From the NCBI GenBank assembly GCA_963805295.1, contig CAWDTW010000079.1, forward strand, positions 1 to 64,000: a stretch of DNA of 64,000 bases, read 5' to 3'. The first letter of the stretch is position 1. Each line of letters starts with the position of its first letter. The notes under the pieces are model-generated. The model had not been told where the DNA came from and made no database searches. It worked only from the letters and a program-made list of their open reading frames with translations. Positions 19,787 to 29,442 of the stretch are shown in pieces. The position numbers and the translations under genes are program-made. The stretch is from Roseiarcus sp963805295. Its GTDB lineage: Bacteria > Pseudomonadota > Alphaproteobacteria > Rhizobiales > Beijerinckiaceae.

Positions 19787-20821
19787 TCAGTGCGTGTCGA
19801 CGAACCTGTCGGGTCTTGCGACTTCGCCTCTCATCCCTGCCGCCAAGCCCTCGAATCCGACCGCCATGTTAGCGAATGCGCCGACCGCCCCATAGAGCGC
19901 CAGGTAAGCGGCCTGCATCACGACCGTCCAAGGCAGCCAGAGCGGATGCCTGGTCCTGACAAACAAGACCATGTTGCGCATGCCGAGATACACCGACATC
20001 GGCGAGCGCGCCGATCGGCCGGCCGTCCCGCGGATCGTCGAGCCGCATTTGTGTAGAACACGGGACCGGTGGGCGTAACCGAGCATCCCCAGGCGCCGCG
20101 CCCGCTCGCCCCATTCGAGGTCCTCGACATAGAGGAAATAGCGTTCGTCCATAAGGCCGATCAATTCGATGAGCTTACGCGTCACGTAGACGGATGCGCC
20201 CGAGGGCGCGGTGAGCCGAGCTTCGACCGTCGCCGCATCGGGCTCGACCGCAATTTCCGCGCCGCGGTCGATCGCCTGCACTCGCCCCGCGAACTTGTTC
20301 CAATGCAGGCCTCGGGTAAATACCTTGTCCATTCGGTCGGTGTGGATGATGCAACTGCCGACCATGCCCTTCCCATGACTCTCGGCATAGGCGGCGAGCT
20401 CGGCCAGCGCGTCATGTTCCGGCTGGGTGTCGGGATTGAGCACCCATGCGGCGTCCCATCCGGGCACCGCCAAGAGCGGCCGCAGCCACGAATTGACGCC
20501 GCCGGCATACCCCAAATTTTCATCCATCTCGGCCAAATGCACCGATCCGCCCGCACCGCCATCGGGCTTGATGAGCCTGTAGCCGCAGCTTCGGCGCGAA
20601 TTTGGCGGATTCGTCGGTGCTGCGGGGGCATCCGCCCTTCGCCAAGCGGCGTCGCCTGCGTCGAGCTGGGCGGTGAGCGCGTCCATCCCCGACGCGCCGC
20701 CATTCTCGGCGATGAAGACGCCGAAGCTCGGCTCCGCATCCGCCGCTGCAAGCGCGCGGAGGCAATCCGCGATGTCGCCGGAGTTGCGATACCCAACGAT
20801 CAGGACGACGACTTTGACCAT
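19787..20821 (-). CDS. Glycosyltransferase family 2, rhamnosyltransferase-like
   Basis: About 344 residues; the start MVKVVVLIVGYRNSGDI at 20821 places the GT2 beta strand at the N-terminus. Further motifs are NLGYAGGVNSWLRPLL, AAWVLNPDTQPEHDALAELA (DXD-like), VYVTRKLIELIGLMDERYFLYVEDLEWGERARRLG and a C-terminal hydrophobic segment near VVMQAAYLALYGAVGAF. The NPD and FLYVEDLEW motifs are typical of rhamnosyl- or related transferases of O-antigen and exopolysaccharide clusters. Substrate unknown. Confidence 0.85.
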   Translation of the reverse strand: MVKVVVLIVGYRNSGDIADCLRALAAADAEPSFGVFIAENGGASGMDALTAQLDAGDAAWRRADAPAAPTNPPNSRRSCGYRLIKPDGGAGGSVHLAEMDENLGYAGGVNSWLRPLLAVPGWDAAWVLNPDTQPEHDALAELAAYAESHGKGMVGSCIIHTDRMDKVFTRGLHWNKFAGRVQAIDRGAEIAVEPDAATVEARLTAPSGASVYVTRKLIELIGLMDERYFLYVEDLEWGERARRLGMLGYAHRSRVLHKCGSTIRGTAGRSARSPMSVYLGMRNMVLFVRTRHPLWLPWTVVMQAAYLALYGAVGAFANMAVGFEGLAAGMRGEVARPDRFVDTH

Positions 20822-21269
20822 ATAATCAGAGCCCCGAAACTTGCGGCCGATTGGGGTTGAAACCACGTTGTCGCAAAAGCCCTCTTCGCCGGCGCCGCAA
20901 TTTGCTCGATGTCTTTTTACTATCTTTCACCGCTGGTGGAGGCAACGCACGCTCATCATGAATTTTAAGCAGATCATCGCTGGATATCGTAAACGCCGAG
21001 CGGTTGACGACGAAATGCGGTGACCGACGACCTTCCGGGCCGGCCTGCCCAATATGGCCGTTCTGACATCGCCATGCTGAACGTGACCGAGTTTTCGCAC
21101 GAATAGCCTGCATTCGGATCTAAGGGGGTCAAGCTCGTCCGTTCCAGAGAGTCGCCCGACGAAGGCGTCTTCCTCAGCTTAAATCCCATTTTCAAGCCCT
21201 TGACTCCCCCTCCGCCCGGAATACTGCCCCGGTTTACACAATGGACCAACTCAATGGGGGCGGATTACG
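20822..21269. other. Divergent intergenic region between a glycosyltransferase and the PEP-CTERM gene
   Basis: 448 bp with no credible gene. It separates minus-strand and plus-strand halves of the exopolysaccharide locus and so probably holds promoters for both. An AATGGGGGCGG stretch before the start at 21270 may serve as ribosome site. No clear -10/-35 pair or operator could be assigned. Confidence 0.45.
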
Positions 21270-21630
21270 ATGGCTTCCCTAAGAGACGCTGAACCAAAGC
21301 AACAGGAGGCCGCGAATTTTCTATCCGCAAGGCGGCGTCACGATGTCGTCGCCGTGCTGGCCGCCCTGACGACGCCGGCCTTGGCGCTCACCGATCTGGT
21401 CCTGAACGGCGACTTCAACATAAACGGCGGCAACGGTAAGGTCGGCTACAACACCACTTTGGCCGATCGGAGTGTGCCGTCCACCGCCCCAAAGGAGAGC
21501 GTCAGCGCGGCGCAGACCGTGCCGAAATCGTCGACCTGGGCGATAATGTTGCTCGGCCCCGCCGGTCTCGGCTACGCGAGCTTCCGCAAGCGTCGGCGCC
21601 GATCTCGATCATCTGAGCGCGCTGGCGTAA
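21270..21630 (+). pseudogene. PEP-CTERM-type exported protein remnant
   Basis: The frame has a hydrophobic export-signal-like segment (VVAVLAALTTPALALT), then DLVLNGDFNINGGNGK, the start usual in PEP-CTERM surface proteins. It ends with VPKSSTWAIMLLGPAGLGYA followed by FRKRRRR, a clear but degenerate VPEPSTWAMMLLGFAGLG sorting signal with a basic tail. The central domain is almost absent (about 90 residues remain), and the frame reads on through the expected stop into the next region. PEP-CTERM proteins are processed by exosortase and go with exopolysaccharide production. The Glu-to-Lys change in the PEP triad suggests decay. Confidence 0.65.
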
Positions 21631-21639
21631 CGCACCGAA

Positions 21640-21675
21640 ACCAGGCCGCTCGCTCGCGGGCGGCCTGGTCTTTTT
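21640..21675 (+). terminator. Rho-independent terminator
   Basis: A perfect 10-bp stem, ACCAGGCCGC paired with GCGGCCTGGT around a 10-base loop, followed by CTTTTTG. It lies directly downstream of the PEP-CTERM remnant and probably ended its transcript. Confidence 0.85.
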
Positions 21676-21747
21676 GTGAGCCCGGGCCATACTGCCGCTC
21701 AGCCCTCGAGCGCAGCTGCGGGCGAACCGCCAGGTCGAACGAACGCC

Positions 21748-22180
21748 GTGACGGCCGCAGATCATCTCATTCGCCACCTCGAGCTCCTCCTCGTCGCCGC
21801 GGCGCGGCTCGCCATCTGGCTTGCGGTCTTTGCCGCGATTTTGGTGCCGATCGAGCGGTTTTTCGCCCCGCATCGGCAAAAGATCTTCCGCAAGGAGATC
21901 GCCGTCGACCTCGGCTATTACTTTCTCAACGGGCTTCTGCCCGAACTCGCGCTCGGCCCCCCGAATTCGCTCGCCGTGCTCGCGATCCATCACGTCATCC
22001 GGGGCGGAGTCCTGGCGACGATCGCCACGTGGCCGGTGTGGCTGAAGGCCTGCGCGACAATGCTGGTCGGCGAACCCGCCTATTACCAGGCCCATCGCAT
22101 GAGCCACCAGATTCCGTTCCTCTGGCGGTTCCACGCCGTGCACCACAGCGCCGAAGAGCTCGGGCGGAGAGCAGCGCGAC
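21748..22180 (+). pseudogene. Sterol desaturase/fatty acid hydroxylase family protein, 3' truncated
   Basis: From a GTG start the frame gives two hydrophobic helices (LLLVAAARLAIWLAVFAAIL), then LGYYFLNGLLPELALG, and two of the histidine clusters of the family: HRMSH and HAVHHS. The sequence after HAVHHSAEEL no longer fits the family. The remaining diiron ligands (the later HxxHH and histidine) and the last membrane helices are missing. Such hydroxylases occur beside polysaccharide and lipid genes. The protein would be inactive. Confidence 0.7.
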
Positions 22181-22337
22181 GGGTCGCGCTCAGCGGGAAT
22201 TGGCATAAGGCCCTGTCCGCGACGCTCCGGGCCTGCAGGAGTTGTAATTGCCGAGCGAAGTTCGCCGAGTATTTTTGGTTACCTGGGAGCGCCGCTATGG
22301 ATTATGCTTCACGACCCGAGTGCAAGGGAGTCCAGCC

Positions 22338-23732
22338 GTGTCAGTTGGGGAAGTTTTTCTGATATTGTGGCGTCGGAGCTGGATCGTGGTGCTGACGCTT
22401 TTGACGGCGATGCTCGCGGCGGTCAGTGTCCTGCTCTTCGTTCCGGGCCGCTACGACGCTGACGCCACCGCGAGCATCGATCCCGGCAGCGTTGATCCCG
22501 TCACCATGAGCGCCACCGGCGGTTCGACTGCAATCGGCTTGATGCAGGGAAACATGCTTCAGCTGGTCGCAAGTCAGCGGGTGGCGCTCGACGTCGTCAA
22601 GCGGTTGAATTTGACGGCGAGTCCTCGCGTGCAAGCGGAGTACCGAAATTCGAACTCGTTCGGTCGCGAAAGCATCGACGAATGGATGGCTGAAAGGCTG
22701 CTCAAGAACGTCGATCCGAAGTTCAACATCGGCACAAATGTCCTGTCAATCAAGTACAAGACGGGCGATCCGAATCAGGCGGCGCTGATCGCCAATGCTT
22801 TTCTCGCCGCGACGATCGATGGCACGATCGCGATGAAAGCCGCGGCCGGTGATCAGACCGCTCGTTGGTTCGCCCCGCAGCTTGACGAAATGCGCAGCGA
22901 GCTCGAGACCGCGCGCAACGCCCTAGAGACTTACCAGAGGCAGACCAACCTCGTGGCCCCGACCGCCAACGTGGACACCGAATCCAGCGCACTCATGGCG
23001 ATCTCGCAGGACTTGTCCAACAACCAGGCCGCGCTGACCGCCTTGCAGAGCCGACTGGCCAGCGGCTCCACCAATCTGGCCACCGATCCCTCCGATCCGG
23101 ATCTTCAATTGTTGGCGGGCCTCAAGGAAAAGCTGTTGGCCTCACAAACAACGGTCGAAGCGGTTAAGAATTCGCTGGGGGCCAAGAATCCGAAGATGGT
23201 GTCGGAGGCGGCGAATATTGCGTCGCTCCGTAGACAAATCGCCGATGCGACCGACAAAATGCGCGAGCATCTCAAGGAGCGGATCGCATCGGTCAAAGAC
23301 CAGATTGCCTCGCTTGAAGCCTCCAAGGCCGAGGCCGAAAAGACCTTAATCGCCGCCCAGGCCCAGCGCAACCGGCTCGGCGAATTGGAACACGACGTGG
23401 GCTTCCGCCTCGAGGAGCTCAACGCGCGAGAGAAAATGGCGGAGCAAGCCCGGTTGCAGAGCAAACTGACATTCGCAGACATCGCGGTTCTCGACAAAGC
23501 CGCGCCTCCGATCGAGCCCGCATTTCCGAAGCCTTTGATTGTGATACCGGTGGCCGTCGGAGCAGGACTCGTACTCGGTTTGATTCTTGCGCTTCTCGCA
23601 GAGATGACAGATCGGCGCGTTCGTTCCCCGAGCGATCTCACTTTCGCGACGTCGGCCCCAATGCTGGGCGTTCTCAACGTGGGCAAGTCTTCAAGCGTTG
23701 CAAAGCCGAGGCTCCGGAGGGCATGGAGCTAG
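22338..23732 (+). CDS. Polysaccharide chain-length determinant / co-polymerase (Wzz/GumC-type)
   Basis: About 464 residues from the GTG at 22338, which follows an AAGGGAG site. The start is chosen because SVGEVFLILWRRSWIVVLTLL is the usual Wzz N-terminal membrane anchor. A periplasmic domain follows, with TAIGLMQGNMLQLVASQRVA and SIKYKTGDPNQAALIANAF, and long coiled coils (about 190-380). The C-terminal Pro-rich segment DKAAPPIEPAFPKP leads into the second membrane helix (LIVIPVAVGAGLVLGLILAL). No Walker motifs follow, so any partner BY-kinase is separate. It controls length and export of the polymer made by the neighbouring polymerase. Confidence 0.88.
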   Translation: MSVGEVFLILWRRSWIVVLTLLTAMLAAVSVLLFVPGRYDADATASIDPGSVDPVTMSATGGSTAIGLMQGNMLQLVASQRVALDVVKRLNLTASPRVQAEYRNSNSFGRESIDEWMAERLLKNVDPKFNIGTNVLSIKYKTGDPNQAALIANAFLAATIDGTIAMKAAAGDQTARWFAPQLDEMRSELETARNALETYQRQTNLVAPTANVDTESSALMAISQDLSNNQAALTALQSRLASGSTNLATDPSDPDLQLLAGLKEKLLASQTTVEAVKNSLGAKNPKMVSEAANIASLRRQIADATDKMREHLKERIASVKDQIASLEASKAEAEKTLIAAQAQRNRLGELEHDVGFRLEELNAREKMAEQARLQSKLTFADIAVLDKAAPPIEPAFPKPLIVIPVAVGAGLVLGLILALLAEMTDRRVRSPSDLTFATSAPMLGVLNVGKSSSVAKPRLRRAWS

Positions 23733-23868
23733 GATCACCGTTCGGACCGAACCTTGCGCGCCTTCATGACTCACTCGCGCTCGGTTCGCGGTGCGGACCC
23801 TGGCGTCGTCCTGCCTGGCGTCGATACGCTTACGGAGAGCCGGGTGCAACTTTGAAAGGCGGTGAAGC

Positions 23869-24190
23869 ATGTACACCCCAGCCGAATTGGCTCTCTTGCG
23901 CGCGAAGGACCCGAACCCCCTCCTCGGCGCGGACGCTCGCGTCGGGGATTTGTCGGCGCCGACGAAATCGGTCACGTAGATCGGCACGAGCCCCTATCCG
24001 AGCATCACTGCGGGCATCCGATGCGTTCCGGCGCACCACGAGATCGTCGTAACCCAGGCGGGCGCGGTCCTCAACGGATATGATTTCGGCGGGGCTGGGC
24101 CGCCGCGGGCGACCCAGAGGGCGAGCCGGTGGCTCAAGAGTCGGCGTCGCTATTGGTTGCGCCCAGATTTGCCGAGGGGATGAGCGGATG
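23869..24190 (+). pseudogene. Decayed fragment between chain-length and polymerase genes
   Basis: A frame starts MYTPAELALLRAKDPNPL at 23869, hits a TAG near 23977, and continues in the same frame with ITAGIRCVPAHHEIVVTQAG and AVLNGYDFGG. The last segment resembles parallel beta-helix repeats in polysaccharide-cluster hydrolases or lyases. Too short and broken to assign. The flanking sequence 23733-23868 shows nothing. Confidence 0.35.
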
Positions 24191-24216
24191 ACCAACATCT
24201 CAGGACCGATTACGGC

Positions 24217-25803
24217 ATGACCTGGCTGGTTGTCAGAGCTGCGCTCCCGAGACTGGCCTCGACCGCGTTGTCGCAAGCCGGGGCCGCGGCGCGCGCGGCG
24301 GCCCCGTTCGTGGTTTGGAGCGTCGTCGCGGTGGCGTTGGGGCTCATCGTCGGTTTTGCGGCGGTTATCCTTCCGCCGACCGGCGCATTCGGCATCGTCG
24401 CGGTTGCTGGCCTTGTCCTCCTGTGGGCGATGCCGGACCTGCGGACGGTTCCCGACCAAATGATCCGGCGGCTCCTGTTCCTCGCCCTGATCGTCGATCT
24501 TTGCGTGCCGAACTACTACACCATCCAGGTCGCGGCGCTGCCCTGGATTTCGGCGCGCCGCATTGTCACGTTTCTGCTGATTGTCGTCTTCGCAATAGCG
24601 TTTTCAGGGTCGTCGTCGGCCAGGTCCAGAATGGCGACAATCCTGAGAGACAGCCCGATTATCGCCATTTGCGCGATCGGCTATTTTGTGACGGCGTTCG
24701 TGTCGATCTTCACGTCGATCAACCCTCCCACCAGCATATCGGGCCTAACAGATGCGGTTCTGAGCTGGTATGTGCCGCTCATGGTCGTTCTATACGTGGT
24801 CCGGTCCGAAGAAGACGTCCTGACTCTGGCGCGCGTCCTCTGCTGGTGCGCCATTTTTGTCACTTGTGCTGGCGCCGTCGAATTCGCGCTGCAAAAGAAC
24901 ATTTTCGTCGCGCTCATGCCGCATTCGCTTGTCGACCAGCTTGCCTCGGCTAACCCTTCTTTCGAGCGGATGATCACCGTCGCTCAGTTTCGGAACGGAC
25001 TGTATCGCGCCGAGGCGACCTACAACACGCCTCTATCGTTCGGCGAGTTCGAGGCGATGATTCTGCCCGTCGGGTATTTCTTTCTCATCCACAGCACCAA
25101 GGGTCGGGACACGCTGTTCGGCGTCCTTGTTACCGGCGCTTGTTTGATCGGGGTTTTCTGCTCCGGCTCGCGCGGCGGCTATATGGCGTCGATTTTCGCG
25201 ACCGCGGCCTTTTCGGCGTTGTTAGTCGGCAGGTCGGCGCGGTTCGACCGACGAAGCCTCGCGCCCGTCCTGCTCGCCGTCGTTGCGGTCGCCGGATTTG
25301 CGACCCTGATTGGACTGATCGAGTTCTCGACGAGGATTCGCAATTCGGTGACCGGCGGCGGCGCTGACTACTACAGCAACGAGGCCCGATACGAACAATG
25401 GCAGCTCGGGATTCCAAGAATACTCTCCAATCCGATTACCGGCCACGGATTCGATCTAAGCGGGGAAGTTGTCGGTTACCACGCTGAGACGGGCATGGGG
25501 ACTATTGACAGCTACGTGCTATCGACGCTCGTCGAAACGGGCGTCCCGGGATTCGTCTTTTTCTTCTCGATGGTCTTCGCCGCGGCAGGACGGGGCGTGC
25601 GACAATACCTGCTCATTCCATCCCGATCGGGGGCGCTCGCCGGAGCGTTCGGTTGCGCGCTCCTCGGCTTCGGCGCATATCGCTTCGCGCTTTCACAGCA
25701 CGAAAATTTTACGCTGCTTTACGCGATGGTCGGCCTGATCATGTTTCTCAATCATCGCGCAGAACCGGATCGAATTCAGGAGAGCCACAGGAGATCGGCG
25801 TGA
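24217..25803 (+). CDS. O-antigen ligase/polymerase-type membrane protein (Wzy_C family)
   Basis: 528 residues with about ten to twelve hydrophobic helices, starting MTWLVVRAALPRLAS. The large periplasmic loop with RYEQWQLGIPRILSNPITGHGFDL, followed by GMGTIDSYVLSTLVETGVPGFVFFF, is the typical Wzy_C/WaaL signature. The motif CSGSRGGYMASIFA is also typical. It polymerises undecaprenyl-linked repeat units at the periplasmic face of the inner membrane or ligates polymer. It follows the chain-length gene on the same strand. The frame is intact. Confidence 0.88.
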   Translation: MTWLVVRAALPRLASTALSQAGAAARAAAPFVVWSVVAVALGLIVGFAAVILPPTGAFGIVAVAGLVLLWAMPDLRTVPDQMIRRLLFLALIVDLCVPNYYTIQVAALPWISARRIVTFLLIVVFAIAFSGSSSARSRMATILRDSPIIAICAIGYFVTAFVSIFTSINPPTSISGLTDAVLSWYVPLMVVLYVVRSEEDVLTLARVLCWCAIFVTCAGAVEFALQKNIFVALMPHSLVDQLASANPSFERMITVAQFRNGLYRAEATYNTPLSFGEFEAMILPVGYFFLIHSTKGRDTLFGVLVTGACLIGVFCSGSRGGYMASIFATAAFSALLVGRSARFDRRSLAPVLLAVVAVAGFATLIGLIEFSTRIRNSVTGGGADYYSNEARYEQWQLGIPRILSNPITGHGFDLSGEVVGYHAETGMGTIDSYVLSTLVETGVPGFVFFFSMVFAAAGRGVRQYLLIPSRSGALAGAFGCALLGFGAYRFALSQHENFTLLYAMVGLIMFLNHRAEPDRIQESHRRSA

Positions 25804-25927
25804 CCGCCAGACTGCGCCGGCGGCGTCAACGACTGCTGCCGCCACGCTGCTCCCGATCCAGCTTCCGTGCCCATGTGGCGCTCCGGCCTATCTCGAATTC
25901 AACGACGGCGGCGCTTGCGGCGCGGCG

Positions 25928-26540
25928 TCATGTCGCTGCCGAAGCCTGACGTCGAGCGGCTAGCACTTTTGGGGACCTGACGAAATCATCGATCGGCTGG
26001 GAAAGCGCAGCGTCCGGCGCGGCTTTCTGGGCCAGCAGGACAAGGCTTTCCCCGAGAACCCGCCGTCCAAAAAGGGCCGCCATGGACGCCCACAGCGGGG
26101 AAAACAGGGCCCACCGGAGCGGCGTGGCGAAGCTGCCCGCCGACGTGAAGGCGACGTTCTTGAAGCCGATCTCCTGGGCAGACCCTGAGCACCAGCGGAG
26201 TGCGGGTGATGTTGGTGATGGCGGCGGCCTTGCTCGCTACCACTTTGGACAAGAGACCCAGGCTGTGACTGCGATATTCGTTTTTCACAATCCAGTTCGA
26301 CATATTGCATATACTATGCGTCTCGCCGCCGAACGTCCGTTCGCTGAAGGTGGCGCCTATGAACCCGACCGCGGCTTCGCGGTCGAACAGGATGGAGCCG
26401 AAACGCCCGTTCTGGCAGCCGCTGTGATCGACGAAAAGCTGTCGCCAATGCTCTTTGGTGAGGTGGTCATTGTTGAACTCCAGAAGAAGCGGATAGACCT
26501 TTTCGAAGTCCTCCGCGCGTGCGTCGCGGATGCACACCAT
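25928..26540 (-). pseudogene. GNAT-like acetyltransferase of the exopolysaccharide locus, frameshifted
   Basis: The first part starts MVCIRDARAEDFEKVYPLLL at 26540 with SILFDREAAVGFIGATFSERTF and CNMSNWIVKNEYRSHSLGLL, an acyl-CoA-binding-like RSHSLGLL segment. A one-base insertion near 26190 shifts the frame. The continuation reads EIGFKNVAFTSAGSFATPLR and ends FVRSPKVLAARRQASAAT at 25928. Restored length is about 200 residues. It would modify a sugar or carrier in polysaccharide synthesis; the substrate is unknown. Confidence 0.65.
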
Positions 26541-26578
26541 TGGCTTGCCCTGTCTCACTCTTGGCGGTGGTCGCCCAC

Positions 26579-27325
26579 TTAGACGAAGGCGAGCGTGCGG
26601 CAAAGGTCGACGAAGCGGTCTGGCCGGCAGATGTAAATCGCTTCTGCATATTGAACCCCCATTTTGAAGCCGCGGAAGCGGTTCAATCCGAGTACCGCGT
26701 CGGGATATGGCATGTGTGCGACTACCGATTGATAGCACTCGATGGCAGCGCGCTTTTGATCGACCACCGAAGTGATATCGACCGCGAAATTCGGCCACAG
26801 GTTCGACCACACCTCGTAACACCATACTTCGCCGTCGAAGCCCGACTCTTTCACGGCAGCGGCCGTGCTGGCGCAGGCGGCCTGGTGATCGCGGTGATGA
26901 TCGCCCGGGAACGGACAAAAAACGACGTCCGGGACGACGCTGCGAATCGCCTCGGCAATCTGCTTGGCCACCGCCGCCTCGTGACGAGAGACACGGCCGT
27001 CGGGAAACTCGAGGAAGCGATATTCGAAGCCGAGGAGCTTGGAGGCTTTGTCCGCCTCCCCCTCACGAGGGATTTCCCCCGACGACGACGGCGCGTCGAG
27101 CGTGACGAAGAGCGTCGTCACGGTGCTGCCGGCGCGCCTGTGCAAGGCCAGGCAGCCGCCGATGGCGATCACCTCGTCATCCGGATGCGGAGCGACCACG
27201 AGGACGCGCTGCCTCTCGATCGTGCGAAGCTTTGCTGGCATGCGATGCGTGATTCGATGGATCCGCCGGAGGAATCGCGTAGCGGTGCGCTCGAAGATCG
27301 TGTCTAGTAGTAGCGGTCGCTGCAT
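26579..27325 (-). CDS. PIG-L/LmbE-family N-acetylglucosaminyl deacetylase
   Basis: 248 residues. The zinc-binding motif VLVVAPHPDDEVIAIGG (His, Asp, Asp) lies near residues 40-57, with CPFPGDHHRDHQAAC supplying the later histidines. The family removes N-acetyl from GlcNAc-containing glycolipids or related substrates. The frame is intact. It ends 39 bp before the GNAT-like gene on the same strand, so the two probably acted together in sugar modification. Confidence 0.88.
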   Translation of the reverse strand: MQRPLLLDTIFERTATRFLRRIHRITHRMPAKLRTIERQRVLVVAPHPDDEVIAIGGCLALHRRAGSTVTTLFVTLDAPSSSGEIPREGEADKASKLLGFEYRFLEFPDGRVSRHEAAVAKQIAEAIRSVVPDVVFCPFPGDHHRDHQAACASTAAAVKESGFDGEVWCYEVWSNLWPNFAVDITSVVDQKRAAIECYQSVVAHMPYPDAVLGLNRFRGFKMGVQYAEAIYICRPDRFVDLCRTLAFV

Positions 27326-27484
27326 GACTGGTCCTATTCACCGACGCGGCGTCTAAGCGACGGACTATCGCAGACGAGGTCGGAGGTTTACTGCACTTCC
27401 TACGACCGATGCCAGAGCCGGGACCCATAAAATGGTTGGAACGAAAACCAGGCTGTGGGTCATGGCTTCCGAAAGGGAGCGACG

Positions 27485-27700
27485 ATGAATCCTGAACTGT
27501 TCTGGCTTACGAATAAGCAGATTGCCAAGATCGAACCGCGTCATCCGACTGATCCGCGCCGCAAGACCCGGGTGATGATGGTAGAGTGATCAGGCGGTTA
27601 CAATTCGAAGCGGCTCTTACGGCGCCGAGAATGGCGCGACAAGGGCCGTCCACGTCATCAACTCCGCCGGGCGGTCGTCTCGCCCGTTGCATTTCGACCT
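27485..27700 (+). pseudogene. IS5-family transposase remnant (N-terminal part)
   Basis: The reading MNPELFWLTNKQIAKIEPRH followed by PTDPRRKTRV matches the N-terminus of IS5/IS427-type transposases (FWLSDEQWARIEPHLP in relatives). It then frameshifts and ends without any DDE core. It lies just past the 3' end of the flippase gene. The 160 bp between it and the PIG-L gene hold nothing recognisable. Confidence 0.65.
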
Positions 27701-29184
27701 CACAAAATGGTCGACCCTTGTTCCGCCCCGGTGGCCGGCATTTGCTCCGCCGTTGACGAGGGTTGTTGATGCGAAAACCCTGCGCGCAGCAGGGGCGGGG
27801 TAAAGTGAGACGCCCAGGCCCCGAGAAGCGCGACGCAAGCCGCAAGAGCAGCCAGGCTCGCAGCCAATTGTTGGCCGACCGGCGTCGCATAAGTAAGGCC
27901 GGCGATAATCAGCGCGGCGGTCGCGCTGATGCTCGCGGAGAGCAAAAAATCGCGCTGCGCGGGCCGGAAGGGGACTCGAGTCATGTAGATGACGACCGCC
28001 ATCGCGGTAAGCTCGCCCAAGAGCCTGCCCGCGAGGACGGAGTTGAAGGTCACAAAAATCTTGATCAGCACGACTTCAAACAGCAACGCGCTCGAGGATG
28101 ACAGGTTGATGATTGCGAGTCGGCGCGTGCGGCCTTCCAGCAAGAGCATCGACGTAAATGGATCAAAGCGCGCCACACGGAAAAACGCCACGAACGCAAG
28201 CAGCGCGACCGACGACGTCGAAAGCGTGAACTGTCTCCCGAATACGAGGGGCATGACAATGTTCAACAACGTGACGATGCCTAGCGCATAGACCGCGCCG
28301 GCGAGAGGCAGGAGTCGGGCGGCAAGTTTAACGCGTGCTGCGAAGGATCCGTCCGCTCGACCCGAGACGTTGTAAAGAGCCGCTAACATGAAAGTTCCGA
28401 CGAAACGGAACATCATGTTGATCGGCACCTGCGTCACCATTGTCGCGACGGAATAGAGACCCAGCGCTGGCAAGCCGAGAAGCGAACCGACTATGAAGCG
28501 ATCGCCTTGGCTGGCCGCGGCAAGACCCAGACCATTGAACATCAGGGGATAACCGAAGCGAAAGGCTTGCCCAAAATATCGAGAACGAAACCTCATTCGA
28601 TAGGCCGTGTCGGCCAGCAGGTGGCTCGCGACGTTCCGGGTAATCCCCTCAGCGAATAGCCAAGCGATGATCGCGTCGTGGCTCCGCGTTAGCGCCAAGC
28701 TGACAAGGAGCGCCGCCAGACCCACGCCGCCGGCGAGCAGGCTGATCTGCAGCTGGACGCCATAGCGATAGTCGCGTTCGGCGACGCGCGGGGCGAGATG
28801 TTCAAAGGATCGAATGAAGAAGGCGACCGATAAGAGCGCAAAGGCTCCCCAGTCCTCTTCCAGCGAGAACGCGGCCGCGATCAATGGGGCGACCGCGACC
28901 CCAAGCACTCCGACCGCGATCCCGCGCAGAAGCATAAGCGCGTGCGCGCTTGCGAGCGCCTCCTCATAATCCTCGCGTGGCGCCGACAACACGAACCGAT
29001 AGGTGCCAAAATCGGTCACCATCTCGAACGCGCCATATGTTGCCGCGAGTGCGAGGGCGAACCCCAGTTCCTGCAAGGGGAGAACTCGGCTCAGCGCCAT
29101 CATTCTGACAAACGGCGTGCCGTATTCCACCAAGCTCAGCAGCGCTAGCGATTGGCTGCGTTTGAAAAACGCAAGAGGGTTCAT
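27700..29184 (-). CDS. Polysaccharide flippase (Wzx/MOP superfamily)
   Basis: 494 residues with about twelve to fourteen membrane helices. N-terminal ALLSLVEYGTPFVRMMALSR, internal GYPLMFNGLGLAAASQGDRF and ALGLYSVATMVTQVPINMM are usual for Wzx-like oligosaccharide flippases. It would move undecaprenyl-linked repeat units across the inner membrane, pairing with the Wzy-type polymerase and the Wzz-type protein to form a Wzx/Wzy-dependent pathway. The frame is intact. The C-terminal 30 residues are polar and probably cytoplasmic. Confidence 0.87.
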   Translation of the reverse strand: MNPLAFFKRSQSLALLSLVEYGTPFVRMMALSRVLPLQELGFALALAATYGAFEMVTDFGTYRFVLSAPREDYEEALASAHALMLLRGIAVGVLGVAVAPLIAAAFSLEEDWGAFALLSVAFFIRSFEHLAPRVAERDYRYGVQLQISLLAGGVGLAALLVSLALTRSHDAIIAWLFAEGITRNVASHLLADTAYRMRFRSRYFGQAFRFGYPLMFNGLGLAAASQGDRFIVGSLLGLPALGLYSVATMVTQVPINMMFRFVGTFMLAALYNVSGRADGSFAARVKLAARLLPLAGAVYALGIVTLLNIVMPLVFGRQFTLSTSSVALLAFVAFFRVARFDPFTSMLLLEGRTRRLAIINLSSSSALLFEVVLIKIFVTFNSVLAGRLLGELTAMAVVIYMTRVPFRPAQRDFLLSASISATAALIIAGLTYATPVGQQLAASLAALAACVALLGAWASHFTPPLLRAGFSHQQPSSTAEQMPATGAEQGSTIL

Positions 29185-29442
29185 CGGCAGTTCGAGCCGT
29201 AAGGTTCAAACGGCATGGGCGCTGATCGCTGATCTCGATGGGTGCACACGACGGCTGTCCACGTTTCGGCGTCTCAGCGAGATCAACGTCGGCGACCGAG
29301 TGAAGAAGCCCAAGGAGAGTTTCGCACCCGAGGCGCCGATAGCCGCGGCAATTGTCATGTCTGCGTCGCAGGCCAACGCATGTCCCCGGGTGTAATCGCT
29401 TCATGAATGCAGGGATACCCCATAAGAAAAGAGACGGCCAGC

